Assembly (NCBI GenBank): GCA_017997455.1
Contig: JAGOEZ010000002.1
Location: forward strand, 10,374-46,095
Direction: 5' to 3'
DNA length: 35,722 nt
Origin: Lysobacterales bacterium
GTDB taxonomy: Bacteria; Pseudomonadota; Gammaproteobacteria; Xanthomonadales; Ahniellaceae
The stretch's first letter is position 1, and the number at the start of each line of letters is the position of its first letter. Shown here one piece after another: positions 8,185 to 16,244 of the stretch. The notes beneath the pieces were generated by a model that saw only the letters and a list, made by a program, of their open reading frames with translations, was not told the origin of the DNA and made no database searches. Both the position numbers and the translations under genes were made by a program.

Positions 8185-10797
8185 TCAGGAGTTTGCCGCC
8201 AGCAGCCGCTCGCGCTCGGCCATCATGTTCTCGAAACTGGCGGCCGGCAGCGGGCGGCAGAACAGGTATCCCTGCAGGTCCTCGCAGCCGTGCTCGCGCA
8301 GGAACAGCAGGTGCTCCTCGTACTCAACGCCCTCGGCCACCACGCTGCGACCGAGGTTGTGCGCCATGTGGATGGTCGCGCGGACGATCGCCTCGTCGTC
8401 GGGATCGACGCCGATGTTGCGCACGAACACCTGGTCGATCTTGATCCGGTCGGCCGGGAAACGGCGGATGTAGTCGAGCGAGGACTGGCCGGTGCCGAAG
8501 TCGTCGATCGCGATCGAACAGCCCAGGGTGCGGATCGCCTGCAGGGTCTCGAGCAGGTTCGGGATCGACTTCACGTTGAGGCTCTCGGTGACCTCGAGCT
8601 CGAGGTATTTCGCCTCGAGGCCGAAGTCGTCGAGCGCGCGCTGCACGACCTCGACCAGGTTGGGCTGGCGCAACTGCAAGGGCGAAAGATTGACGCTGAT
8701 CCGCAGCGGCATCTCGAAGCGCACGTGCCACGCGCGGGCCTGCTGCACGGCCTGGCGCAGGACCCACTCGCCGATCGAGAGGATCAGGCCGGTCTCCTCG
8801 GCCAGCGGGATGAAGAACCCGGGACTGATCATGCCGAGTTCGGGATGCTCCCAGCGGACCAGCGCCTCCATGCCCACGATGTCCTCGGTCTCGGTGCAGA
8901 CCTGCGGCTGGTAGTAGACCCGCAACTCGCCGTTGCGCTCGGCCTGGCGCAGCTTGGCCTCGAGCGCGAGGCGCTGCTGGTGTGACTCCTCGGGCACCGC
9001 GACGTAGGCCTGCCAGGTGTTGCGGCCGATGCCCTTGGCGCTGTACATCGCCACGTCCGCGTGCTGCAGCATCTTGTCGGCCGAGCTGGCGTCGTCGGGA
9101 TAGAAGCTGATGCCGATGCTGGCGGTGATGTGCAGCTCGCGGCCGTCGGAGAGCGTCAGCGCCGCTTCCAGCACGCGGCAGATCTTCTCGGCGATGCGCA
9201 GCACGTCGTCGCGCTGGACGATGTGGCGCAGGATCAGGGTGAACTCGTCGCCGGCGTAGCGCGCCACCGTGTCGGAGCCGCGCAGCGCGGCGCGCAGGCG
9301 CTTGGCCGCCGCCACCAGCACCTCGTCGCCGACGCCGTGGCCGAGGCTGTCGTTGATGGTCTTGAAGCGGTCGAGGTCGACGAACAGGACCGCGAACATC
9401 TCGCCGGTGCGTTGCGCTTCCTTGATCGTGGTTTCGAGGCGGTCGTTGAACAGCAGCCGGTTGGGCATCCCGGTAAGCGAATCCTGCAGGCCCTTGGCCC
9501 GGCCCTGCTCGCGCGCGCGATCGAGCTCGAGCTCCATCGAGATGCGCCCGGCGGCGACCTCGAGCACCTCGCGCAGCCCGGTGACGCCGGTCCACGGCCG
9601 CGTGCTGGCGACCACCAGCGCGCCGACCGGGTCCTGGCGCTCGTCATGCAACGGCACCGCCGCGATCGCCGCGAGGCCGAGCGCCGCCACCGAGCGGTCG
9701 GCCGCGAACACGCGTTGCGCGGCCTCGGTCACGATCACCGGTTCGCCCGATTCCAGGCGCCGCAACAGTTCGCTCCAGTCCACCGTCGGCGACGGCATCG
9801 GCGATCCCGCGACATGCAGCAGCAGTTCGTTGGCGCCGCCCTGTTCGGGTCGCGCGCCGAGGACCCAGACATGGTCGGGGCGCAGCCAGTCGGCCAGCAG
9901 GCGCACGGCGCGGCGGATGGTCTCGCCTTCGCGCAGGGCGCCGATCGCGGCCGCGACGTGCAGCGCCTCGCCCAGGCCCTGGGCGTCGCTGGCGTCTCGA
10001 TAGCTGGTCAGGCACAGCAGGTCGCGGCCGCGCGCGACCAGCCGCGCGTGCGCCTCGACCCAGTAGCGCGACCCGTCGGCGCGCGCGCGCAGGCAGCGAT
10101 AGCGAACCCGGCCCTCGCGCCGCAGGCGCTGGCGCAGGGCTTCGCGCGCGGCCGCGTCATGGGTGTGGTCGAGGGTGTCGAAGGGCGTGCCGACCAGCTG
10201 CGCCCGCGGGATGCCGGTGCGCTGTTCCAGCGCGCCGTTGGCGTCGAGGATCTGCCCGGTCGTCCACGACGACAGCACCAGCTCGTCCGGGTGGCCGTCG
10301 AAGGCCAGGTGGAAGTCCTGGCCCTCGAAGCCCGGTTCAGTCGCCGCCGGCGCGCCAGCCGGGACGCTCGCGACCGGCTCGGCCGGCGCCGGCGCCGGTG
10401 CGCGACCCGCGGCCAGCACCTGCTGGATGCGCGCCAGCGCCTCCGCGCCGATGACCGGCGTGCGGATCCAGTCCGACACCAGGTCGGGCGCGTGCATCCA
10501 GCCCCAGCGCCGCTCGAGGTCCTCGGCCGAGGCGATGCCGATCACCGGCAGCTTGCGCCCGGTCTGTTGCGCGATCTCGGCGCGGAACGCCAGCGCCTCG
10601 CGCGCGTCGCCCTGGAACTCGAGCAGGATCGCGTCCAGGCGCGGGTCCTGGCGCAGGAAGGCATGGGCCTGGGCGAAGTCCTTGGCGGTGTAGATCGCGT
10701 CGAATTCGTAGGCGTCGAGGGTTTCGAACAGCGCACGCCGGTCGTCGCGGTTCATGACCACGATCAGGACCGCGCCGCGCAGGGCTTCACTGGCCAT
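8185..10797 (-). CDS. Multidomain c-di-GMP protein: REC-like, PAS, GAF, GGDEF, EAL
   Basis: Likely c-di-GMP phosphodiesterase with a possible diguanylate cyclase domain, 870 residues. Domains in order: a receiver-like fold (about 5-130) whose phospho-acceptor position is Glu60 (AILLEF) rather than Asp; an Ala/Pro linker; PAS (160-270); GAF-like (275-425); GGDEF (440-600) with AGDEF at 515-519; and EAL (615-860). The EAL domain keeps the catalytic set: EAL at 644-646, NLSPLQL, ELEVTES, IDDFGTGQSS, KID, EGVE and LQGY. The start is an ATG two bases after the upstream gene's stop, so the two genes form one unit. The signal it senses is unknown. Confidence 0.9.
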   Translation of the reverse strand: MASEALRGAVLIVVMNRDDRRALFETLDAYEFDAIYTAKDFAQAHAFLRQDPRLDAILLEFQGDAREALAFRAEIAQQTGRKLPVIGIASAEDLERRWGWMHAPDLVSDWIRTPVIGAEALARIQQVLAAGRAPAPAPAEPVASVPAGAPAATEPGFEGQDFHLAFDGHPDELVLSSWTTGQILDANGALEQRTGIPRAQLVGTPFDTLDHTHDAAAREALRQRLRREGRVRYRCLRARADGSRYWVEAHARLVARGRDLLCLTSYRDASDAQGLGEALHVAAAIGALREGETIRRAVRLLADWLRPDHVWVLGARPEQGGANELLLHVAGSPMPSPTVDWSELLRRLESGEPVIVTEAAQRVFAADRSVAALGLAAIAAVPLHDERQDPVGALVVASTRPWTGVTGLREVLEVAAGRISMELELDRAREQGRAKGLQDSLTGMPNRLLFNDRLETTIKEAQRTGEMFAVLFVDLDRFKTINDSLGHGVGDEVLVAAAKRLRAALRGSDTVARYAGDEFTLILRHIVQRDDVLRIAEKICRVLEAALTLSDGRELHITASIGISFYPDDASSADKMLQHADVAMYSAKGIGRNTWQAYVAVPEESHQQRLALEAKLRQAERNGELRVYYQPQVCTETEDIVGMEALVRWEHPELGMISPGFFIPLAEETGLILSIGEWVLRQAVQQARAWHVRFEMPLRISVNLSPLQLRQPNLVEVVQRALDDFGLEAKYLELEVTESLNVKSIPNLLETLQAIRTLGCSIAIDDFGTGQSSLDYIRRFPADRIKIDQVFVRNIGVDPDDEAIVRATIHMAHNLGRSVVAEGVEYEEHLLFLREHGCEDLQGYLFCRPLPAASFENMMAERERLLAANS

Positions 10798-10799
10798 GC

Positions 10800-11333
10800 T
10801 CAGGCCAGCCAGCGACCATCGCGCAGGCGCAGGCGGCGGCCGCCACCGGGATCGTCGACGATGCGGTCGAGCAGCTCGTCGACGCCTTCGGTGAAAGTCA
10901 CCCGGGTGTCGATCAGCACGATCTTGCGCACGTTGCCTCCGCCCTTGCCGCGCCCGATGGTGCGCAACTGCGCCAGCACCTGGTTGCGCGCGGCGGCAAA
11001 ACGCAGGGTCCCGCCCAGGTGCAGGAACAGGTAGACGCCGAATTGCGGGCTGGACTGGATGTAGCGCAGCGCGTCCGGCAGGCGGATCGAACCCGGCACG
11101 CTGACGTCGCGCTCGCGCAGGCTGGTGATGCCCTCGCCCTCGGTCCACGCGTAGATCGAACTGCCGCTGCGCACCGCGTACTGGCGGAATTGCGCCAGCA
11201 CCTCGTCACCGCGCGCGGTATCGATCGCCAGCAGGTTGCGTGGACTGCCGACGATGCGGTCCACCAGCTGCGGCGTCACGAACAATGCGGCGATCTCGCC
11301 CGTTGCGGCCTTGGGTGTCCCGACTTCCATCAT
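10800..11333 (-). CDS. Stand-alone domain resembling the N-terminal region of Ycf46-type AAA ATPases
   Basis: Soluble protein of about 177 residues, function unknown. Segments such as NLLAIDTARGDEVLAQFRQY, IYAWTEGEGITSL, YLFLHLGGTLRF and RKIVLIDTRV resemble the predicted non-catalytic N-terminal half of Ycf46-type ATPases (a 'daily-use' acidic-loop/beta fold). No Walker A or B motif and no ATPase domain follow. The start is uncertain: tandem ATGs at 11333 and 11330, or 11372, with only weak ribosome sites. It precedes the c-di-GMP protein by two bases and is probably a partner or regulator of it. The family resemblance is from memory and moderate. Confidence 0.7.
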   Translation of the reverse strand: MMEVGTPKAATGEIAALFVTPQLVDRIVGSPRNLLAIDTARGDEVLAQFRQYAVRSGSSIYAWTEGEGITSLRERDVSVPGSIRLPDALRYIQSSPQFGVYLFLHLGGTLRFAAARNQVLAQLRTIGRGKGGGNVRKIVLIDTRVTFTEGVDELLDRIVDDPGGGRRLRLRDGRWLA

Positions 11334-11430
11334 CCAAACATAGCCTTGCGCCAACTTCCTTGCCAGAAGCATAGCTCGACCGGGGGTGCTAGGCTTCGCG
11401 GCCCGTCGCCCGTGCCGCGAGGACTCCAGC

Positions 11431-13467
11431 ATGTTCGAGGGACTGCGCTTCAAGCACTGGCGTCATGAACTGGGCGCCGACGGCATCCTGATCCTGACCC
11501 TGGACCGGGCCGGGGAGTCGGCCAACAGCCTCAGCCGCGAGGTCCTGGAGGAGCTCGGCCGGCTGGTCGAGCGGATCGGGATCGAGCCACCCAAGGGCGT
11601 GGTGATCCGTTCCGGCAAGTCCGGGAGCTTCGTGGTCGGGGCCGACCTGCGCGAATTCGAGCAGTTCGCGGCCCAGGGCCAGGTGCTGGAGTCGATCGAG
11701 CGCGGGCACCGCGTCTACGACGCCCTGGCGGCGCTGCGCTGCCCGACCGTGGCGGCGATCCATGGCGCCTGCATGGGCGGCGGCACCGAACTCGGCCTCG
11801 CCTGCCGCTGGCGCGTGGCCACCCGCGACCCGAAGACCCGCATCGGCCTGCCCGAGGTCAAGCTCGGGATCATGCCCGGCTGGGGCGGCACCTCGCGCCT
11901 GCCGCACCTCGTCGGCGCGCCCAAGGCCTTCGACCTGATGCTGACCGGGCGCGCGCTCGGCGCCAGCGCCGCGCGCGCCCTCGGTTACCTGGACGCGGTC
12001 TGCGACGAAGCCGAATTGCTCGACGCCGCCAAGCGCCTGGTGGCGCGCCGCCCGGCGCGCCCGCTGGCGCAGCGCACGCTGGCTTGGGCCACCAACACCT
12101 GGCCGGTGCGCCAGGTACTGGCGCCGATGATCCGCGGACAGACCGCGGCCAAGGCCGACCCGAAGCAATATCCCGCGCCCTTCGCGATGATCGAGCTGTG
12201 GCGTCGCCACGGCGGCAGCGTGGGCGCGATGCTGCGCGCCGAGCCGCGCGCGGTGGCCAGGCTCGCGGCCACGCCCACCGCGCGCAACCTGGTGCGGGTG
12301 TACTTCCTGCAGGAAGCGCTCAAGTCCGCGGGCAAGGGCGAACACGGCGTGCGCCACGTCCACGTGGTCGGCGCCGGCGTGATGGGCGGCGACATCGCGG
12401 CGTGGTGCGCGCTGCAGGGATTCACCGTGAGCCTGCAGGACCGCGAACTCAAGTACGTGCAGCCGGCGCTGGATCGCGCCGCCGATCTGTTCACCCGCCG
12501 CCTGAAAGTCGAGCCGAAGATCGGCGAGGCCAGGGCGCGCCTGGTCGCCGACGTCGAGGGCGCGAAGGTGCCCGAGGCCGACCTCGTGATCGAGGCGATC
12601 TTCGAGAATACCGAGGCCAAGCAGGCGCTCTACGCCAGCCTCGAGCCGCGGCTCAAGCCCGGCGCAATGCTCGCCACCAACACCTCGAGCATTCCGCTGG
12701 CCACGCTGGCGGAAAAGCTGGCGGACAGATCGCGCTTCGTCGGCCTGCACTATTTCAACCCGGTCGCGCTGATGCCGCTGGTCGAGATCGTGCGCCAGCC
12801 CGAACTGGCGCCGGAAGTCGAACGGCGCCTGCTGGCCTTCGCGCGCGCGATCGACAAGCTGCCGGTGCCGGTGGCGCCCTCGCCGGGCTTCCTGGTCAAC
12901 CGGATATTGATGCCCTACCTGCTCGAGGCCATGACCGCCTGGAACGAGGGCGTGCCGGGTCCCGTGATCGACCGCGCGGCGAAGAAGTTCGGCATGCCGA
13001 TGGGGCCGATCGAACTGGCCGACACCATCGGCCTCGACGTGGCGGCATCGGTAGGCAGGATCCTCGCGCCATTCCTGGGCCTCGAGATCCCCAAGGGCCT
13101 GGAGTCGCTGCTGGCCAATGGCAAGCGCGGCAAGAAGGACGGCCAGGGCCTCTACACCTGGGTCGAGGGCAAGGCGCAGAAGCCCGAGGTGCCGAAGGAC
13201 TTCGCGGTGCCCGGCGACCTGGGCGACCGCCTGGTGCTGCCGATGATCAACGAAGCGGTGGCCTGCCTGGCCGAAGGCGTGGTCACGACCGAGGAGCAGC
13301 TCGACGCCGGCGTGATCTTCGGCACCGGCTTCGCGCCCTTCCGCGGCGGACCGATCCAGTTCGTTCGCGACACCGGTGCGGCGGCGCTCATGGCGCGCCT
13401 CGACGCGCTGGCGGCCAAGTACGGCCCGCGCTTCAAGCCCAAGGCCGGCTGGGACCGCTTCGGCTGA
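11431..13467 (+). CDS. fadB: FadB/FadJ-type enoyl-CoA hydratase/3-hydroxyacyl-CoA dehydrogenase
   Basis: Bifunctional fatty-acid beta-oxidation enzyme of 678 residues, slightly shorter than E. coli FadB. The N-terminal hydratase domain shows HGACMGGGTELGLAC with E120 and LPEVKLGIMPGWGG with E142, the two catalytic glutamates. The dehydrogenase half begins at about residue 310 with the Rossmann motif VVGAGVMGGDIAAW. It continues with NTSSIPLATLA, GLHYFNPVALMPLVEIV (catalytic His) and FLVNRILMPY. The start at 11431 has CGAGGA about ten bases upstream. The usual thiolase partner fadA is absent nearby; the gene ends six bases from convergent cysG. Confidence 0.9.
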   Translation: MFEGLRFKHWRHELGADGILILTLDRAGESANSLSREVLEELGRLVERIGIEPPKGVVIRSGKSGSFVVGADLREFEQFAAQGQVLESIERGHRVYDALAALRCPTVAAIHGACMGGGTELGLACRWRVATRDPKTRIGLPEVKLGIMPGWGGTSRLPHLVGAPKAFDLMLTGRALGASAARALGYLDAVCDEAELLDAAKRLVARRPARPLAQRTLAWATNTWPVRQVLAPMIRGQTAAKADPKQYPAPFAMIELWRRHGGSVGAMLRAEPRAVARLAATPTARNLVRVYFLQEALKSAGKGEHGVRHVHVVGAGVMGGDIAAWCALQGFTVSLQDRELKYVQPALDRAADLFTRRLKVEPKIGEARARLVADVEGAKVPEADLVIEAIFENTEAKQALYASLEPRLKPGAMLATNTSSIPLATLAEKLADRSRFVGLHYFNPVALMPLVEIVRQPELAPEVERRLLAFARAIDKLPVPVAPSPGFLVNRILMPYLLEAMTAWNEGVPGPVIDRAAKKFGMPMGPIELADTIGLDVAASVGRILAPFLGLEIPKGLESLLANGKRGKKDGQGLYTWVEGKAQKPEVPKDFAVPGDLGDRLVLPMINEAVACLAEGVVTTEEQLDAGVIFGTGFAPFRGGPIQFVRDTGAAALMARLDALAAKYGPRFKPKAGWDRFG

Positions 13468-13473
13468 GTGGAT

Positions 13474-14910
13474 TCAGGCCGCGGCTGCAGCCTGCACGGC
13501 TTCCGTCACGACTGTCGCGGCCGTCGCGCCGAACCAAGCCAGGCTACCGGCGAGCGCCGCAGTCTCGCCCACCACGAGCAAAGCCGGCGAGCGGATCGAC
13601 GCCTCGCGCGTAATCGCGGCGAGCGCGTCCAGCGTCCCCGTGACGACGCGTTGCTCCGGCCGCGTGCCGTTCTCGATCCATGCCACCGGCGTGCTGCGGG
13701 CGCGACCGTGGCGCAGCAGCGCGGATTGCAGTTCAGCCGCGCGCCCGACGCCCATGTAGAAGACCACGGTATGCCGCGCACGCGCGAGCCGGGTCCAGTC
13801 CAGCGTGTCGAGCGAGTCCTTGCAATGCGCGGTGACCAGTTCCACCGATTGCGCCAGGTCGCGATGCGTCAGGGGAATGCCGGCATAGGCGGCGCAGCCC
13901 AGCGCCGCCGTGATGCCGGGGACGACTTCGTAGTCGATCGCATTCTCGCGCAGCCAGGCGATCTCCTCGCCGCCGCGCCCGAACACGAAGGGGTCGCCGC
14001 CCTTGAGCCGGACCACGCGTTGTCCGGCCCGCGCGCGCTCTACCATCAGTTCGTTGATCCGCGACTGCGCCACGCACGGTCCACCGGCTTCCTTGCCGAC
14101 CGCGATGCGTTCGGCGTCGCGACGCACGAGGGCCAGCACGCCATCCGGCACGAGCTGGTCATGCAGCACCACGTCAGCCGCTTGCAGGCGCCGCAGCGCG
14201 TGCAGCGTGAGCAGTCCCGGATCTCCCGGTCCCGCGCCGACCAGTGCCACCGAACCTGCCTGCGGCACGACCCCGGCGTGCAGCGCGTGGCGCAGGCTCG
14301 CTTCCGCGGCGGCCGGACGCGCGGCACGAACCGCGGAAGCGACCGGGCCATCGAGCAGCCAGTGGTAGAAGCGGCGCCGCGCCGCCGGCTCGCGATGGCG
14401 CTGCCGGATCGCGGCGCGGAAGCGCCGGGCCAGCTCCGCCACGCCGCCCCAGCCCGCGTCGAGCACCTGTTCGATTTCGCCGCGCAGGCGCGCGGCCAGG
14501 GCCGGCGCCACGCCGCCGGTACCGATCGCGATCGCGAGCGGCCCGCGGCGGACCAGGGCGGGCAGGATCGCGCTCGAACGGGCCGCGTCGTCGACCACGT
14601 TCACCCACAGCCCGCGCGCGGCGGCGGCCGCCGACACCTGCGCGTTGACGCGCGCATCGTCGGTGGCGGCGATCACGAAACTGCAGCCATCCAGCAGCGC
14701 CGGATCGAAGGCCTGCGCCACGTGGCGCACGCGCGCCCGGGCGATGTGCCGGCGCAGGCGCGCGTCGACCCGGGCGCCGGCGACGCGCACCGCCGCGCCG
14801 GCATCGAGCAATCCCTCGACCTTGCGCGCAGCGACCGCGCCGGCGCCGACGACCAGCACGTCGCGTCCGCGCAGGTCGACGAACACGGGGTAATAGGACA
14901 CGGGTTCCAT
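13474..14910 (-). CDS. cysG: Siroheme synthase (multifunctional CysG)
   Basis: Converts uroporphyrinogen III to siroheme, the cofactor of sulfite and nitrite reductases. It is 478 residues long. The N-terminal CysG-B part (precorrin-2 dehydrogenase/ferrochelatase) starts YYPVFVDLRGRDVLVVGAG with an NAD-binding glycine loop. The C-terminal CysG-A part (uroporphyrinogen methyltransferase) contains LVGAGPGDPGLLT, RLKGGDPFVFGRGGEE and VVPGITAALGCAAY. The start at 14910 follows family alignment; in-frame ATGs at 14931 and further upstream are alternatives. It is divergent from cysB, its likely regulator. Confidence 0.95.
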   Translation of the reverse strand: MEPVSYYPVFVDLRGRDVLVVGAGAVAARKVEGLLDAGAAVRVAGARVDARLRRHIARARVRHVAQAFDPALLDGCSFVIAATDDARVNAQVSAAAAARGLWVNVVDDAARSSAILPALVRRGPLAIAIGTGGVAPALAARLRGEIEQVLDAGWGGVAELARRFRAAIRQRHREPAARRRFYHWLLDGPVASAVRAARPAAAEASLRHALHAGVVPQAGSVALVGAGPGDPGLLTLHALRRLQAADVVLHDQLVPDGVLALVRRDAERIAVGKEAGGPCVAQSRINELMVERARAGQRVVRLKGGDPFVFGRGGEEIAWLRENAIDYEVVPGITAALGCAAYAGIPLTHRDLAQSVELVTAHCKDSLDTLDWTRLARARHTVVFYMGVGRAAELQSALLRHGRARSTPVAWIENGTRPEQRVVTGTLDALAAITREASIRSPALLVVGETAALAGSLAWFGATAATVVTEAVQAAAAA

Positions 14911-14982
14911 GGCGGGGATGTCGACGCGCATGGCACACGCTAGCGTCGCCACGGCGGCGGCAGAAATGACGCCTGGAACGGT

Positions 14983-15005
14983 CGATATGCCCCTGCGCCA
15001 TATCG
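14983..15005. promoter_or_regulatory. LysR-type (T-N11-A) operator candidate between cysG and cysB
   Basis: The perfect dyad CGATATG (14983-14989), nine bases, CATATCG (14999-15005) contains the T-N11-A core of LysR-type regulator boxes (T14988, A15000). It is locally AT-rich in a very GC-rich region. It lies 73 bases before the cysG ATG, on the divergent side of a CysB-family gene. Binding by CysB is inferred from position and motif. Confidence 0.55.
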
Positions 15006-15016
15006 GTGCAGGCTCG

Positions 15017-15030
15017 TTGGACATGTCCAA
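15017..15030. promoter_or_regulatory. Perfect 14-base palindrome TTGGACATGTCCAA
   Basis: A perfect 7+7 palindrome (TTGGACATGTCCAA) lies 11 bases from the LysR-type dyad in the cysG/cysB intergenic region. It looks like an operator for a second dimeric regulator. Its owner is unknown. Confidence 0.45.
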
Positions 15031-15099
15031 TCGGCTGCGCTAGCGTCGAATGCGAATGGCGCCACCGGCGTGGCGTCCTCGTGGCCCTGGAGCATCACC

Positions 15100-15204
15100 A
15101 TGAAGCTGCGCGAGTTCGCGATGCATGCGTCGATGTGTAGCCGCCGTTGCCGTGCACGGCCCGCCACCCATCGACCACGCCCATCGCCGCCTCGAACGCC
15201 ATGA
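15100..15204 (+). CDS. Putative 34-residue leader peptide (uORF) overlapping cysB
   Basis: Small ORF of 34 codons that starts at ATG 15100 behind CTGGAG with seven bases of spacing, a better ribosome site than cysB has. Its TGA (15202-15204) overlaps the cysB ATG (15201) as ATGA. The peptide begins MKLREFAMHASMCSRRC, with Cys13 and Cys17, then an Arg/Pro-rich tail with eight Arg in all. The arrangement suggests a leader whose translation is needed for, or controls, cysB translation, possibly sensing cysteinyl-tRNA. I know of no family for it. Both its existence and its role are inferences from ribosome site, overlap and context. Confidence 0.5.
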   Translation: MKLREFAMHASMCSRRCRARPATHRPRPSPPRTP

Positions 15205-16166
15205 CCCTCAGCCAGCTCCGCTACCTCGTCGCCATCGCCGACGCCAACCTCAACATCACGCTCGCGGCGCAACGCGTGCACGCCACGCAGCCCGGGCTCT
15301 CGAAGCAGCTCAAGCAACTCGAGGACGAGCTCGGGCTGCAGCTCTACCTGCGCCGCGGCAAGAGCCTGGTCGGGATCACGCCCGCCGGCGTCCAGGTGCT
15401 GGAACGCGCCCGCACCATCCTCGACGAGGCGCGCAACATCCGCGCGCTGGCCTCGCACCTGCAGAAGGCCGCGAGCGGTTCGCTCCAGGTCGGGACCACG
15501 CATACCCAGGCGCGCTACGTGCTGCCGCCGGTGCTGGCCGGACTGCGCGGCTCCTATCCCGAGGTCGGCATCGGCCTGGTGCCCGGCTCCTCGGAGGAAC
15601 TGCTCGCGCGCCTGCGCGCGGGCCAGCTCGACCTCGTGATCATCAGCACCTCCGGCGATCCGCCGGCCGACCTCGTCGCCCTGCCCGCCTATCGCTGGGA
15701 CCGCGTCGTGGTGGTGCCGCGCGCGCACCCGCTGGCGCGCGAGACCGGCGCGTTGACGCTGGCCGCGCTCGCACCCTATCCGCTCGTGACCTACGAAGGC
15801 GCCGCTGGCGGCACCTCGTCGCTGGCCCGCGCCTTCGCCGCGGAGGAACTCGTGCCGCGCATCGCCCTGACCGCGCTCGACGGCGACCTGCTCAAGACCT
15901 ACGTGGCCGACGGGCTCGGCGTCGGCGTGCTGGCGCCGATGGCCCTGGAGGCCAGCGATCGCGAACGCTTCGCGGTGCTCGATGCGGCGCACCTCTTCCC
16001 GCGCTGCACGACCTGGATCCTGCACGGCGCCGGACGGGTCCTGCCGCGCTTCGCCGACGAATTCGTCCAGCGCTTCGCGCCGCACCTCGCGCCGGACGCC
16101 GCCACCCCGGCGGCAGTCCCGCTGTGGCCCGCCGGCGCCGCGCGCGACCACTCGCGCCTGGCCTGA
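15201..16166 (+). CDS. cysB: LysR-type transcriptional regulator CysB/Cbl family
   Basis: Regulator of sulfate assimilation and cysteine biosynthesis, with N-acetylserine as the usual inducer in this family. It is 321 residues long. The N-terminal helix-turn-helix covers about 3-60 (MTLSQLRYLVAIADANLNIT, ATQPGLSKQLKQLEDELG). The ligand-binding domain contains GTTHTQARYVLP, the signature sulfate/effector pocket of CysB. The start at 15201 fits the family, but no Shine-Dalgarno lies in front; instead a short ORF overlaps it. The frame is also open upstream to 15147, which would add 18 atypical residues. Divergent cysG is the likely target. Confidence 0.92.
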   Translation: MTLSQLRYLVAIADANLNITLAAQRVHATQPGLSKQLKQLEDELGLQLYLRRGKSLVGITPAGVQVLERARTILDEARNIRALASHLQKAASGSLQVGTTHTQARYVLPPVLAGLRGSYPEVGIGLVPGSSEELLARLRAGQLDLVIISTSGDPPADLVALPAYRWDRVVVVPRAHPLARETGALTLAALAPYPLVTYEGAAGGTSSLARAFAAEELVPRIALTALDGDLLKTYVADGLGVGVLAPMALEASDRERFAVLDAAHLFPRCTTWILHGAGRVLPRFADEFVQRFAPHLAPDAATPAAVPLWPAGAARDHSRLA

Positions 16167-16185
16167 GCGCCGCGGCCGGATCCGG

Positions 16186-16213
16186 AAAAACGAAGCCCCG
16201 CTAGCGCGGGGCC
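16186..16213 (-). terminator. Rho-independent terminator of dksA
   Basis: The stem is GCCCCGC (16195-16201)/GCGGGGC (16206-16212) with loop TAGC. On the minus strand it is followed by TTCGTTTTT, a good U-tract, about 30 bases past the dksA-like stop. On the plus strand it also lies just after cysB but lacks a T-run, so it works best for the minus strand. Confidence 0.75.
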
Positions 16214-16244
16214 TCGTGACCGGTGCGACGGCGGCGGCGGGCGC

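Larger units (their letters stand above)
14938..15048. repeat. 11-base direct repeat CGCTAGCGTCG, two copies 100 bases apart
   Basis: CGCTAGCGTCG occurs at 14938-14948 and again at 15038-15048, flanking the two dyads between cysG and cysB. The copies are identical and in the same orientation. They could be paired regulator sites or chance similarity in a GC-rich stretch. Confidence 0.5.

Noticed and set aside
9241-9255. AGDEF instead of GGDEF taken as loss of cyclase function
   Set aside because: Ala at the first position is found in active cyclases, so activity cannot be judged from this change.
13468-13473. Terminator between convergent fadB and cysG
   Set aside because: The genes are separated by only six bases and no hairpin with a T-run could be found there.
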